A DNA stretch of 20,368 nt from a virus. Positions within the stretch are counted from its first letter, which is position 1; each line of letters opens with the position of its first letter. Under the pieces are notes generated by a model. That model worked only from the letters and a program-made list of their open reading frames with translations. It was not told the origin of the DNA and did not search any database. The position numbers and the translations under genes were made by a program. This document shows positions 1 to 7,278 of this stretch, piece by piece. Location: IMG/VR virus record IMGVR_UViG_3300034198_023511, positions 1 through 20,368 of that record. The stretch is one strand, 5' to 3'.

Positions 1-45
1 AATGTAAATTGGTTCCACTGTTTCGTTGTCTGGATCTTCAGCCAT
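1..45 (-). CDS. 5' end of a gene downstream of portal, cut by the window edge
   Basis: An ATG at 45-43 on the minus strand opens a frame that overlaps the end of the portal gene (ATGGCTGA arrangement) and stays open to the window edge. The visible N-terminus reads MAEDPDNETVEPIYI. A purine stretch (GTGGAAAAG) lies about 10 nt upstream, inside the portal gene. After a portal gene one usually finds a head maturation protease, scaffold or capsid gene, so one of these is likely. Fifteen codons are too few to identify it; both the start and the function are inferred from position. Confidence 0.5.
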   Translation of the reverse strand, partial: MAEDPDNETVEPIYI

Positions 46-1618
46 TGTTGTCAAGCTTTTCCACTAGGCGGTTAATAACTTGAGACATTTGACGAATTTC
101 TTCGCGAAGTTCTTCTACTGATTCAGTACCACTAGGGGCACCCAATGTATCAATCTTTTTTGGTGCTTGCTTTGGTTTGCCTTTAGGCTTGTCAGCACCA
201 TCACCAACGGAAACGTCTTTGCCACCTGGATTGGTTTTACCCATAACTGGCATGTTTGCGGTCTTGACTTGAGCCTGAACAAGCTCAAGGTTGGCCTTGG
301 AAAGATCGTGAATATCTTGCCATAGAACCATGTTCTGACGGTCAACAAGAACTGCTTCGTCTCCACCATCAATTGGTGGTTCGCCAATGTCACCACGAGC
401 GCGGTTAATTGTCCATGAACCGTTACGAATACGTTGATCGCGAATCATTTCAATGACTTCGTCATCTCGCCAGTCAACCACACCAAACTTAAGAGTCCAG
501 TCTGTTACTCCGTAGCATTCGTGAATAAGGTGAAAAGCAAATTTTTCAAGAACAATTTCTTGAATTGGACCAACCGTATTAACACGGAAAGTTTTGTCTT
601 GCTGGGTGCCTGTTCCTCCACCAATGTTCCCGGCTTCGATGACTCCAACCTTTGAAGGTGGTACACCATACCCAGACAAGATTTCGTCGCGGCGTTGTTG
701 AAGGGTGTTGAGCCAGTTATTAATCTGGTTGGTTCCCATTTCACGAACAACGGCTCCACCCTTTGTTTCAAAAAGATTACCGATGTTACGTGCGCCAAGA
801 TTTCGAACAGCATATTGTTGCTGTAGACGCTTCATTTCTGATTCAGGAAGCGCCATTGGCCAGTCAACGTGAGCACGAAGAGGGTCACCCTTCTTCATTG
901 TCTCCTTGATTAGCGCGGCTGTAAAAAGCCAAGAAGTAATAGGCAGAATGTTTTTCTGCGTTGGTGATACACCGTAAAGGGTGTCACCAGGTGAGTCAAA
1001 CTTAACGTGAATAACTTCGTTACGCTTAAACTTTGCCTTGCGGTTAGTTTTAGTAGTTTGAGTGTATCCACTTACATTTCCGTGTTCGTCAGAAAGAACG
1101 GTCATGGTTGTTGGGTCAAGAGGATAAAGCGCAGCTGGCTTACCCATTACCCACACAACTTCTGTGAATGAGTCACCGAAAATGAGAAGGTCAGTAATAA
1201 CCTTGCGCATTAATTGGCGAATGTCTTCGTATGGATTTACATACTTAAGAAGTTCTTGAACTTCTTTTACTTCTGCTGGTGCTTCTGGTGCTCTTTCGGG
1301 ACCAGCAACACTGTTCATATGAGCAATTTCAAGGCCACCGGCAGTTGCGGTGCGAGCAATTGTGTCAATTGCAGCGGACGCCCATGGACAAGCAAGGTAT
1401 GCTTGGAGCAATTGCTCCATAAACGTGTTGCGGTCCATTGTACCGGCAGTTACGTTTACGCCTGGGTTGGTTTCTGTTGATCCTCCAATTGGGATTCCAG
1501 TACCAAAACCAGCACGCTTTGGGCTCGCCTTTGGGCGGCCTTCTGCGATGTCAAACATGTCATCAAACATGTTACTAGCGGCCTCTTCAATGCCCCTTCT
1601 AAAAGATGTAATAGCCAT
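38..1618 (-). CDS. phage portal protein
   Basis: A 526-aa protein, the usual size for a siphovirus portal. Portals form the dodecameric ring at one capsid vertex through which DNA is packaged and ejected, and where terminase and the head-tail connector dock. The sequence has the portal pattern: a variable N-terminus, a region near residues 75-90 resembling the entry to the helical core, a GYGVPPSKVG segment near residue 320, a Gly-rich GNIGGGTGTQQDK loop, then an EIVLEKFAFHLI helix. The C-terminal 80 residues are low-complexity, Lys/Pro/Gly-rich, then a short coiled coil, as is common for the portal crown. It starts 15 nt after the terminase stop with AAAGAAAG ahead of the ATG, and its end overlaps the next gene. 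Family assignment is by pattern and position. Confidence 0.88.
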   Translation of the reverse strand: MAITSFRRGIEEAASNMFDDMFDIAEGRPKASPKRAGFGTGIPIGGSTETNPGVNVTAGTMDRNTFMEQLLQAYLACPWASAAIDTIARTATAGGLEIAHMNSVAGPERAPEAPAEVKEVQELLKYVNPYEDIRQLMRKVITDLLIFGDSFTEVVWVMGKPAALYPLDPTTMTVLSDEHGNVSGYTQTTKTNRKAKFKRNEVIHVKFDSPGDTLYGVSPTQKNILPITSWLFTAALIKETMKKGDPLRAHVDWPMALPESEMKRLQQQYAVRNLGARNIGNLFETKGGAVVREMGTNQINNWLNTLQQRRDEILSGYGVPPSKVGVIEAGNIGGGTGTQQDKTFRVNTVGPIQEIVLEKFAFHLIHECYGVTDWTLKFGVVDWRDDEVIEMIRDQRIRNGSWTINRARGDIGEPPIDGGDEAVLVDRQNMVLWQDIHDLSKANLELVQAQVKTANMPVMGKTNPGGKDVSVGDGADKPKGKPKQAPKKIDTLGAPSGTESVEELREEIRQMSQVINRLVEKLDNNG

Positions 1619-1633
1619 TCTGGTTATCTTTCT

Positions 1634-3166
1634 TTAAAAGGGACTCGTTGAATTAAAGTCCCCGACAAATTTTCCACCGCCGTACATGGGTAGGGCCATG
1701 CCTTCGTTTTCGTGATCAGGTCCTTGAGCCATTGTATTAGGAAAACCGATTTGTTTAAACCGTGGTTCTTCATCATACAGGATTGGTCGTGCATATGTTC
1801 CGACAGCCATAATTACATAACGCAGTGCGTCTGCAATGTGGTCATCAACATTTTTTGTTTCCGCGTCATCTGGTTTAGCAGAACTACGTGGAAGTGCAGG
1901 AATCGTTTCAATGAACATTGGACATTTGTCTTCAAAGACGTGAATCATTGGACATTTGTCTAATCCAGCTTGGCGGTGAATTTCGCAAGCAGGTCCATCA
2001 TTTAAATAGTGATGTACTCGCGACCAACCGTTAATACGATCATTGTCAGCGGGCATAATTCCACAACCTTCTTGCCCGTAAATATCGGCAATAGAAAGTG
2101 GAGTTCCACGACTACCCCACATTGAGGGGTCAGCTACGCGGATAACTTCAAATTCCCCAGCAGATTTTTCTGTTTCAAGAATAATCTTTGCTTGATAATC
2201 AGCGTTTACTTTTGTGGAGTACGCTTCGCGATACACCCAAATGCGTCCGTCATTATCATGCGCTAACCAAACAACGGCCCACGGAGCTGCATAACCATAG
2301 TCAATGCCAGCGTAACGAGGCCATTCTTTTGGAATGGGAAATGATTGAACAACGTGTTTTGAAAACTGCCATTGTTCAAAGAACTGCCCAACCATTGCGT
2401 CCCAGTCACCGTCACGCATTGCGGCTCGACGCTGGGGGTCGGGAATTGAGTTAAGAACAACATCGTAACTCTCGTTAATGTGAGGGTTGTCTGATGCTTT
2501 TGCCGGAATAAAGGCAACTGTTCTTGAAAGACTTGTTCCTTCAACCATTTCTGAGTGTCGTATTTTACCGCGCTTAGTCGGATTTACAAAACGATCTTTC
2601 AGATATTTGTGACCAACCCCACCAGGGTTGGTTGCAAGTCGAAGACCAATAACTGGAACCAATCGGTTACCAGAACGAAGACGCTCTTCAATGTGTTGAA
2701 TAACAACAGGAAGCATTAGCGAAGCTTCGTCAATGTAGAAAGCCTGATATTCACCACCGAGAATACGGGATGCGTCAACAAGGTTTTCTGCGTATGAGAA
2801 GTTAATAACAGATCCGTTAGGAAATTTAAGAACTCTGTTTGTTGCATTCCATTTTGCACCAACCGCACGAGCGTAATTACGTTTTGCAAGTTCAGCTAAG
2901 AATGATTCTTCAAGCTCATTGTATGTGCGTCGAAAACAACCAATTTTCATACCAGGAAAGTTTGTGGCATTCCAAATTGCATCCATAACAAATGCACAGG
3001 ATTTTCCGCCACCTGCAGCACCACCATAAAGAATTGCATCAAGACGTTCTCTTGAAGCTTCGTGAAATGCTTTTTGCCGAGGTGTTGGAATGTATCCAAG
3101 CAATTCAAAAGCATCTACCGCTGGCGGAACAACCGCATTGGAAATAAATTCACCAAAATTAGGCAT
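1634..3166 (-). CDS. terL: terminase large subunit
   Basis: A 510-aa packaging motor that translocates DNA into the prohead with ATP and cuts the concatemer. A deviant Walker A, GGAAGGGKS, lies at residues 48-56 and a Walker B, FYIDEAS, at 143-149. An ATPase coupling motif, LATNPGG, lies at about 177-183. The C-terminal RNase H-like nuclease begins at AGIDYGYAAPWAVVW, whose Asp at 289 is the expected first metal ligand. Further acidic candidates are VADPSMW and DDHIADALRY near the C-terminus. Both domains are complete and the length is normal. The start codon overlaps the previous stop by one base (TAATG), so translation is probably coupled. No recognisable small terminase subunit lies next to it; the 189-aa protein at 3676-4245 is the positional candidate. 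Confidence 0.96.
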   Translation of the reverse strand: MPNFGEFISNAVVPPAVDAFELLGYIPTPRQKAFHEASRERLDAILYGGAAGGGKSCAFVMDAIWNATNFPGMKIGCFRRTYNELEESFLAELAKRNYARAVGAKWNATNRVLKFPNGSVINFSYAENLVDASRILGGEYQAFYIDEASLMLPVVIQHIEERLRSGNRLVPVIGLRLATNPGGVGHKYLKDRFVNPTKRGKIRHSEMVEGTSLSRTVAFIPAKASDNPHINESYDVVLNSIPDPQRRAAMRDGDWDAMVGQFFEQWQFSKHVVQSFPIPKEWPRYAGIDYGYAAPWAVVWLAHDNDGRIWVYREAYSTKVNADYQAKIILETEKSAGEFEVIRVADPSMWGSRGTPLSIADIYGQEGCGIMPADNDRINGWSRVHHYLNDGPACEIHRQAGLDKCPMIHVFEDKCPMFIETIPALPRSSAKPDDAETKNVDDHIADALRYVIMAVGTYARPILYDEEPRFKQIGFPNTMAQGPDHENEGMALPMYGGGKFVGDFNSTSPF

Positions 3167-3453
3167 TATTTAAACCAAAAATAAAATGACCAGGCAATAC
3201 TTAAAGTAGAAAGAGTTAGTATGCCAATAATAAAAGAAGAATGAAGTGCAGAAATGACTTGAAGATATTTAATTTGATTCTCTTCTTTGTCAAGCATAAG
3301 GCTATTGCTACGCTCAATAAAAGCAATTGCTTTTTCGTAATTTGCGTTGCCTAGCATTTCTCTTGCCTGGATTTCATTTTCTCCAACAAGTCCTGTTAGT
3401 TCTGCAGCGATGTAAGAAAATTCATCGTCAAATTCGTTTTGTTCGTGTGACAT
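3166..3453 (-). CDS. small protein with C-terminal transmembrane helix
   Basis: A 95-aa protein of unknown function. The first 70 residues are acidic and mostly helical. Residues from about 72 form one hydrophobic segment, SFIIGILTLSTLSIAWSFYF, ending in WFK, consistent with a single tail anchor. A good Shine-Dalgarno (AAAGGA, 5 nt from the ATG) supports the start, and the stop overlaps the terminase start. A holin or other membrane role is possible, but one membrane segment and this position do not decide it. Confidence 0.75.
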   Translation of the reverse strand: MSHEQNEFDDEFSYIAAELTGLVGENEIQAREMLGNANYEKAIAFIERSNSLMLDKEENQIKYLQVISALHSSFIIGILTLSTLSIAWSFYFWFK

Positions 3454-3461
3454 AGTTTCCT

Positions 3462-3638
3462 TTAAAAATAGAAATTGTCTATGTCTTCATCAGACATTAA
3501 ACGACGAATAAACTCATCATGGGCAACCCATTGAAGGTCTGTGGGCAGTTTTCGCATCATAGCGATTTGCCATTGCTCGAAACCAAGGAGAATAAGTTCC
3601 TCGGTTGTGGGGGCACTATTCTCCCGATCGTATGTCAT
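3462..3638 (-). CDS. 58-aa acidic protein, unknown function
   Basis: The minus-strand frame from ATG 3638 to TAA 3462 encodes 58 residues beginning MTYDRENSAPTTEEL and ending SDEDIDNFYF. It sits snugly between the zinc-knuckle gene (37 nt upstream) and the membrane protein (8 nt downstream), on the same strand, filling what would otherwise be a 220-bp hole in a tight operon. It has a mixed, protein-like composition with Trp, Met and Arg clusters rather than noise. No Shine-Dalgarno precedes the ATG; promoter-like hexamers lie just upstream. I do not recognise the family. The same region on the plus strand also has an open frame (3519-3908), but that runs antisense through two genes. Confidence 0.65.
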   Translation of the reverse strand: MTYDRENSAPTTEELILLGFEQWQIAMMRKLPTDLQWVAHDEFIRRLMSDEDIDNFYF

Positions 3639-3667
3639 AAGAATACATCAACATTTCTAAAAGTCAA
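3636..3667 (-). promoter_or_regulatory. sigma70-like promoter ahead of the 58-aa gene
   Basis: On the minus strand TTGACT (3667-3662) is followed after 16 nt by TATTCT (3645-3640). The stretch from CAATTGA to TATTCTTA closely resembles the one ahead of the gene starting at 5601. Here the -10 ends only one base before the annotated ATG, so transcription may start inside the first codons. Either the spacing is misjudged or a later start is used. Confidence 0.4.
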
Positions 3668-3675
3668 TTGTTTGA

Positions 3676-4245
3676 TTATTGACGCCGCGGTGGAGGTGGT
3701 GATTCGACAAGTGGAATTCCTTCGGCGGAGGTCAGCATACGCTTGTAAGCCTTCCAACGAAAACGATCTGGTGCGCCGTTCTCAACCCACTCGCCATAAC
3801 AACCAATGCACATCGCCGTCTTTACGGCTGGCAAAATCATGCAGATTTCGCATGGTTCTGATGTTTGTCGCGAACGTTTCTTTTCAACGCCGTCTTTCAT
3901 GGCGTTGATACTTTCGTGAATTTGACGAAGATTTTCTTCAGTGTCAATAATACGACGCTCAATCTTCTTTACCTGTTCACGTACAGGGTCGTAGACCTTT
4001 CGGCCTTCCATTTTAGCAATAACAGCTCGTTCTACAGAGGAGCCACTTGGCTTTCCACCATTGCGGGCAACGGCAAAACTACCGCCACCACCAGAATTTG
4101 CTCCAGTAACAGGGATTTCGTCTCGGCGAATCAGTTCTTCAATATCGGCTAAATTAAGTCTATTCACCAATTTGTTGATGGAATCAATACTGTCCGACAT
4201 ACGCTTGAGGCGTTGCTGTGACCGACGACTTAATTTTTTTGACAT
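3676..4245 (-). CDS. coiled-coil protein with C-terminal zinc knuckle; possible small terminase or regulator
   Basis: A 189-aa protein. The N-terminus is very basic (SKKLSRRSQQRLKRM), then helical. A Gly/Ser linker near residues 48-70 leads into SSVERAVIAKMEG and a charged helix to about residue 115. This resembles the N-terminal half of RinA/ArpU-type phage late regulators, but where those have a helix-turn-helix this protein has C132-x2-C135 and C146-x2-C149, a likely zinc ribbon or knuckle. The tail is Pro/Arg-rich. An AGGAG Shine-Dalgarno lies 11 nt ahead of the ATG. It is two small genes upstream of terminase, so a small terminase subunit is the other reasonable guess. The RinA/ArpU resemblance is from memory and weak. 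Confidence 0.7.
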   Translation of the reverse strand: MSKKLSRRSQQRLKRMSDSIDSINKLVNRLNLADIEELIRRDEIPVTGANSGGGGSFAVARNGGKPSGSSVERAVIAKMEGRKVYDPVREQVKKIERRIIDTEENLRQIHESINAMKDGVEKKRSRQTSEPCEICMILPAVKTAMCIGCYGEWVENGAPDRFRWKAYKRMLTSAEGIPLVESPPPPRRQ

Positions 4246-4269
4246 TATTGTGTTTCGCTCCTAAGTAAA

Positions 4270-4297
4270 AATGTACTGTCCTACATCTTACTGACAA
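4270..4297 (-). promoter_or_regulatory. promoter of the 4245 gene, overlapped by an operator-like palindrome
   Basis: On the minus strand TTGTCA (4297-4292), 16 nt, TACATT (4275-4270), then an untranslated leader with AGGAG and the ATG at 4245. The -35 lies inside the TTACT-N4-AGTAA palindrome at 4288-4301, so a protein bound there would block it. Confidence 0.5.
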
Positions 4298-4301
4298 GTA
4301 A
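4288..4301. promoter_or_regulatory. TTACT-N4-AGTAA operator-like palindrome (site 1)
   Basis: TTACT-GACA-AGTAA is a perfect 5+5 inverted repeat over the -35 of the promoter at 4270-4297. The same arms and spacing recur at 12380-12393, 19925-19938 and 19965-19978, all in intergenic control regions. Confidence 0.5.
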
Positions 4302-4316
4302 ATCACAAGAATGTAA

Positions 4317-4649
4317 TTAAGTCAAAGGTTTAGATTCAAAAGCCTTAAGAAGTTCTGTGAATTGATCTAACTCCATTGTTACATAGGCTTTTGAGACATT
4401 CTTGCCTCGGCGCTTGTGAACAATGGCGTGTAGCTTCCCAGCTTTTTTCCCTGAGTTTTCTGCCTGTTGCATCCACTCGGAAAGCGTCATAGTTTTCTGG
4501 TTCTTGCATTCAAGAACCATTGGAACGTTCTTAATATCTCCAAGGGGTGAGTTGAGTATGTTTCTCTCAGCTTCATTAAAACCTTGGGACTTAAGAAAGT
4601 TGACAACCTCGGACTCAAATGCAGTGCCCTTAGCTCTCGTCTTACTCAT
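4317..4649 (-). CDS. PD-(D/E)XK nuclease, Holliday-junction-resolvase-like
   Basis: Predicted 110-aa nuclease. The catalytic pattern of small archaeal-type resolvases and VRR/RecB-like phage nucleases is visible: GTAFESEVV (Glu12) near the N-terminus, then GDI with Asp38 and VLECKNQ with Glu47 and Lys49. A role in resolving branched replication or recombination DNA before packaging is the usual assignment in phages. The open frame extends upstream to 4751, but the ATG at 4649 is preferred: AAGGA lies 5 nt upstream and it overlaps the dNMP kinase stop by 8 nt. The extension would run through kinase-coding sequence. The exact substrate is inferred. Confidence 0.78.
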   Translation of the reverse strand: MSKTRAKGTAFESEVVNFLKSQGFNEAERNILNSPLGDIKNVPMVLECKNQKTMTLSEWMQQAENSGKKAGKLHAIVHKRRGKNVSKAYVTMELDQFTELLKAFESKPLT

Positions 4650-5193
4650 AAAAATCCTTTTCAAACCTGCGGAACTCATCCAACATATCCTGTGGGGTTC
4701 CCTGGTTATAGATAATAATATCCTGCCCCTTAAAGGCAGTTTCTGAAACATGGCCGTTTACTGGGCCAAATCCCTCACGAACAATGCGTACAATGGCTCC
4801 GCCACGATTGCGAATTTCTTCGGCTTCGTTTGGAAACCTTACATCAGAGATAGCAAGTTTTTCACCCATAAAAGTTTCAAAAACTGCGTTTACCCACACG
4901 TTTTCCCCAAGAATGTCACGACCTGCTTCGGTGCCAAGGCGTTGAAGCATTTGACGGACATTTGAATACTTCTTTGCTTCTTCCCATCCAAGAACATTAA
5001 CTAGTTCCTCAACGGTAATGTATTGAGAAACGCCATAGTCATTGGCATAACGGACATAGGGATTTATACGAAGGAGCATTTCCTTCATTAAGTCCGCAAA
5101 AGCCCGACGTTCAAAACCTTCTTTTTCCACAAGCATCTTGGCAAGAGTGTCTTTGCCGGACTGTGCGTATCCGCAAAGTCCTACGATTTTCAC
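4642..5193 (-). CDS. deoxynucleoside monophosphate kinase
   Basis: A 183-aa P-loop kinase. GYAQSGKDT at residues 8-16 is the Walker A loop of phage dNMP kinases (T4 gp1-like), followed by a LID/NMP-binding region with RINPYVRYAND and VNVLGWEEAKK. ISDVRFPNEAEEI at about 117-129 is the conserved DVRFPNE motif. It would phosphorylate dNMPs in the cytoplasm to raise dNTP supply during phage replication. The start is GTG at 5193, overlapping the previous stop (GTGA), which implies translational coupling. Length is normal for the family. Confidence 0.9.
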   Translation of the reverse strand: MKIVGLCGYAQSGKDTLAKMLVEKEGFERRAFADLMKEMLLRINPYVRYANDYGVSQYITVEELVNVLGWEEAKKYSNVRQMLQRLGTEAGRDILGENVWVNAVFETFMGEKLAISDVRFPNEAEEIRNRGGAIVRIVREGFGPVNGHVSETAFKGQDIIIYNQGTPQDMLDEFRRFEKDFYE

Positions 5194-5405
5194 TTCAGAT
5201 CATCCAAGAATGACTTTAGGCCAAACCAGATAACGAAGTAAAGCCAGCGAATTGAGTCAAAAACCATAGATGATAGGAAATCTCCCATCTGAAGGGGAAC
5301 GCCTACCTGCTTAGCGATTCTACGGCCAATAAAGAACATTCGACAAAACACAAAAAGGGCAATTACCAAGTAAATGCCTATAATTTGCTCAATAATTGTC
5401 GTCAT
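5190..5405 (-). CDS. small membrane protein, unknown function
   Basis: A 71-aa protein with two hydrophobic segments, IIGIYLVIALFVFCRMFFIG near the N-terminus and SIRWLYFVIWFGLKSF near the C-terminus, separated by a short basic, polar stretch (RRIAKQ). This is consistent with a two-pass or hairpin membrane protein, the general shape of a holin, but without an adjacent endolysin that name would be a guess. The ATG at 5405 has GAGGGA upstream and overlaps the end of the previous gene by 17 nt; its stop overlaps the kinase GTG start. Confidence 0.7.
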   Translation of the reverse strand: MTTIIEQIIGIYLVIALFVFCRMFFIGRRIAKQVGVPLQMGDFLSSMVFDSIRWLYFVIWFGLKSFLDDLK

Positions 5406-5601
5406 ATAATTCCCTCAGTTCTTGTTGATAAGCCTCTACTGTAGCCCAAGCTGACCAGAGTCTATCACATAGAAACTGAACGTCAAGAGTTATTTGGTCA
5501 AGGATATCAGAAATGATGGGATTGACGTTATCTAGGGCGTAGATCAACGAGGCGCGGTCCATTATTGCCCGAGCTCTTTCTATTTCAGTTTCACTAGCCA
5601 T
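5389..5601 (-). CDS. 70-aa helical protein, unknown function
   Basis: First gene of the minus-strand packaging operon. The protein is 70 aa, helical and acidic, starting MASETEIERARAIMDRASL and ending ELYDDNY, with no recognisable domain. There is no Shine-Dalgarno ahead of ATG 5601. Instead a TTGATT-N16-TATTCT promoter places the expected transcription start at or very near the A of the ATG, so the message may be leaderless. Confidence 0.68.
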   Translation of the reverse strand: MASETEIERARAIMDRASLIYALDNVNPIISDILDQITLDVQFLCDRLWSAWATVEAYQQELRELYDDNY

Positions 5602-5635
5602 ACACTAAGAATACACCACAACTTTTTAAAATCAA
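5602..5635 (-). promoter_or_regulatory. promoter of the packaging operon, possibly leaderless
   Basis: On the minus strand TTGATT (5635-5630), 16 nt, TATTCT (5613-5608), then 6 nt to ATG 5601. The stretch is nearly the same as that at 3636-3667 (CAATTGA, A/T-rich spacer, GTATTCTTA), suggesting a repeated promoter type for this strand. Confidence 0.55.
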
Positions 5636-5643
5636 TTGTTAGT

Positions 5644-5681
5644 AGGGTGGGTCTATACGCCCAGGGTGGGTCTATACGCCC
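5644..5681. repeat. two tandem 19-bp direct repeats
   Basis: AGGGTGGGTCTATACGCCC occurs twice head to tail (5644-5662 and 5663-5681). A partial copy of its first half, GGGGTGGGTCT, lies at 5725-5735. They sit between the divergent promoters at about 5602-5635 (minus) and 5818-5846 (plus), a typical place for operator or iteron-like sites. Confidence 0.85.
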
Positions 5682-5817
5682 AACCTCACCATCAGGTATT
5701 ATATACTAACTTCCTTGAAACTTTGGGGTGGGTCTCTGTGCTCAGGCGTATATAAGTATATTTATATATTATTATAATATAAGGATCATCGCAATGCGAT
5801 GCTCCCTGGGGAAAGAG
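5682..5817. other. AT-rich divergent intergenic region
   Basis: No gene seen. It holds a TATTATATACTAAC stretch near 5697, a long TATA-rich run at 5746-5782, and a near-perfect inverted repeat with arms CATCGCA and TGCGATG around 5790-5806. The AT-rich run next to direct repeats could be a DNA-unwinding or promoter region; this is not established. Confidence 0.4.
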
Positions 5818-5846
5818 TTGACTTATATAAAATAAGATGGTACCTT
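5818..5846 (+). promoter_or_regulatory. sigma70-like promoter for the plus-strand methylase operon
   Basis: TTGACT at 5818, a 17-nt spacer and TACCTT at about 5841. A leader of about 45 nt follows, ending in GGAGG before ATG 5893. Confidence 0.55.
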
Positions 5847-5892
5847 GTACAGACCTGTACGTGCACGTTGCAGTTATTTTGGAGGAAACAAA

Positions 5893-6207
5893 ATGTCATC
5901 ATCATCAACCATCGTTGCGGTTTTAGCTGGATTCCTAGGAACCGGCGGAACAACAATCGGAGCTTTTCTTAAGAAAGCAGAAAAGGACGCGGCAAACATT
6001 CAGGCCCTAGTCGTTCGTTACGAAGCAATGGCTAATTCAGTTCTGAAAGAAATCACCAAGCTTGAGGCTCAAGTTGCGGCGTTAACGCCAAAGCCAGCGG
6101 CACAAACAAGCGTTGCCGATTACGTTAACAAGCGATCAGAAGCCAAGAAGCAAATGGCCAAGAAGCAACAAACTAAAAAAACAGAGCCTAAGAAAAAGCT
6201 TCGCTAG
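5893..6207 (+). CDS. small membrane-anchored, Lys-rich protein
   Basis: A 104-aa protein of unknown function. The N-terminal 25 residues are a hydrophobic segment rich in Gly and Thr (TIVAVLAGFLGTGGTTIGAF). A helical, coiled-coil-like stretch follows to about residue 65, then a strongly basic tail (KKQMAKKQQTKKTEPKKKLR). The ATG at 5893 is chosen over the upstream in-frame start because GGAGG lies 7 nt before it. The combination of one membrane segment, a coiled coil and a polybasic tail resembles some phage membrane or structural accessory proteins. I do not recognise the family. It is directly followed by tRNA-Asn. Confidence 0.75.
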   Translation: MSSSSTIVAVLAGFLGTGGTTIGAFLKKAEKDAANIQALVVRYEAMANSVLKEITKLEAQVAALTPKPAAQTSVADYVNKRSEAKKQMAKKQQTKKTEPKKKLR

Positions 6208-6213
6208 AAGTTT

Positions 6214-6285
6214 TGGTCAGTAGCTCAATGGCAGAGCAAACGACTGTTAATCGTTAGGTTATAGGTTCGAGTCCTATCTGACCAG
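6214..6285 (+). tRNA. tRNA-Asn (GTT)
   Basis: Full cloverleaf: acceptor TGGTCAG/CTGACCA (7 bp), D stem GCTC/GAGC, anticodon stem AACGA/TCGTT with loop CTGTTAA (anticodon GTT), T stem ATAGG/CCTAT with loop TTCGAGT, discriminator G. CCA is not encoded. It lies between two plus-strand genes. Confidence 0.95.
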
Positions 6286-6311
6286 CAAAAATTCAAAGAG
6301 GACATTTGTTA

Positions 6312-7268
6312 ATGTTATTAAAAGGTAATTGTTTGACGTTGCTGGCTGAAATGCCTGACAATAGCGTTGAATCGGTTGTTACTGACCCACCATATGAATT
6401 AGCTTTTATGAACAAAGGTTGGGACTCTACTGGCATTGCTTACAATGTTGAACTTTGGTCGCAGGTTTTACGCGTTTTAAAACCAGGCGGTTATTTGCTT
6501 GCATTCGGTGGTAGCAGAACATACCATCGCCTTGCTAGCGCAGTAGAAGATGCTGGATTTGAAATTCGTGACCAGATTATGTGGATTTATAGTTCTGGGT
6601 TTCCTAAATCTTTAAATCTTAAAGGTGAATTTGAGGGTTGGGGGACAGCTTTAAAACCAGCTCACGAACCCATTGTTGTTGCCAGAAAACCTTTAAATGG
6701 AACAGTATTAAAAAATGTATCAGAACATGGTACAGGTGCAATAAATATAGGTGAGTCAAGGATTGGCGAACGTTGGCCAGCTAATGTAATACACGATGGC
6801 ATAAATGAAGATTGGTCTAAGTATTTTTATTGCGCTAAGGCAAGTCAATCTGAAAGAAATGCAGGCTTAAAAAATCTGCCAATGATTGAGATTGCTGGAA
6901 AGGGAAACGGTCTTGAGAGAACCTGCGATCTTTGTGGGAAGAAAACTATAGGCGGTGGTGCAAAAAAAATGGGCGGTTGCGAATGTCCAGAAAGAACCTA
7001 TTCAAACCCCAAGCACCAAAACTTTCATCCAACAATTAAACCCTTGTCTTTGATGCGTTATTTAGTTAAACTTGTAACGCCAAAGAATGGAACCGTTCTT
7101 GATTTATTCTTGGGTAGTGGAACAACAGCCGTTGCAGCAATACTTGAAGGTTTTAATTGGATTGGTTGTGAGATGACTGAAGACTATTGGCCTATTATCG
7201 AGGCACGAGTTGCATGGGCTGAAAGTGATTATGCTAAAAAAATTAACGAACAGAAAAGTTTATTTTAA
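6312..7268 (+). CDS. beta-class DNA methyltransferase (N6-adenine or N4-cytosine) with an inserted Cys cluster
   Basis: A SAM-dependent amino-methyltransferase of 318 aa. The catalytic DPPY is at residues 25-28 and the SAM-binding FLGSGTT motif lies near the C-terminus after HPTIKPLSLMRYLV. This motif order (IV before I) defines the beta class. DPPY is more typical of N6-adenine enzymes, but amino-acid motif alone does not settle the base. About residues 200-225 carry CDLCGKK and CECPE, a likely zinc ribbon in the target-recognition region. ATG 6312 is preferred over TTG 6306 because AGAGGA is then about 9 nt away. No restriction endonuclease is nearby, so it is an orphan enzyme that may protect phage DNA from host restriction. 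Confidence 0.92.
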   Translation: MLLKGNCLTLLAEMPDNSVESVVTDPPYELAFMNKGWDSTGIAYNVELWSQVLRVLKPGGYLLAFGGSRTYHRLASAVEDAGFEIRDQIMWIYSSGFPKSLNLKGEFEGWGTALKPAHEPIVVARKPLNGTVLKNVSEHGTGAINIGESRIGERWPANVIHDGINEDWSKYFYCAKASQSERNAGLKNLPMIEIAGKGNGLERTCDLCGKKTIGGGAKKMGGCECPERTYSNPKHQNFHPTIKPLSLMRYLVKLVTPKNGTVLDLFLGSGTTAVAAILEGFNWIGCEMTEDYWPIIEARVAWAESDYAKKINEQKSLF

Positions 7269-7278
7269 ATAACAACAA

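Noticed and set aside
3519-3908. 129-codon plus-strand frame
   Set aside because: Antisense to the 58-aa and zinc-knuckle genes, in an operon wholly on the minus strand, with no Shine-Dalgarno.
5190-5405. Holin
   Set aside because: Two hydrophobic segments fit, but no endolysin is adjacent and the gene sits in a nucleotide/packaging operon; kept as an unnamed membrane protein.
5644-5735. CRISPR-like array
   Set aside because: The repeats are directly tandem with no spacers and only two full copies; no cas genes.
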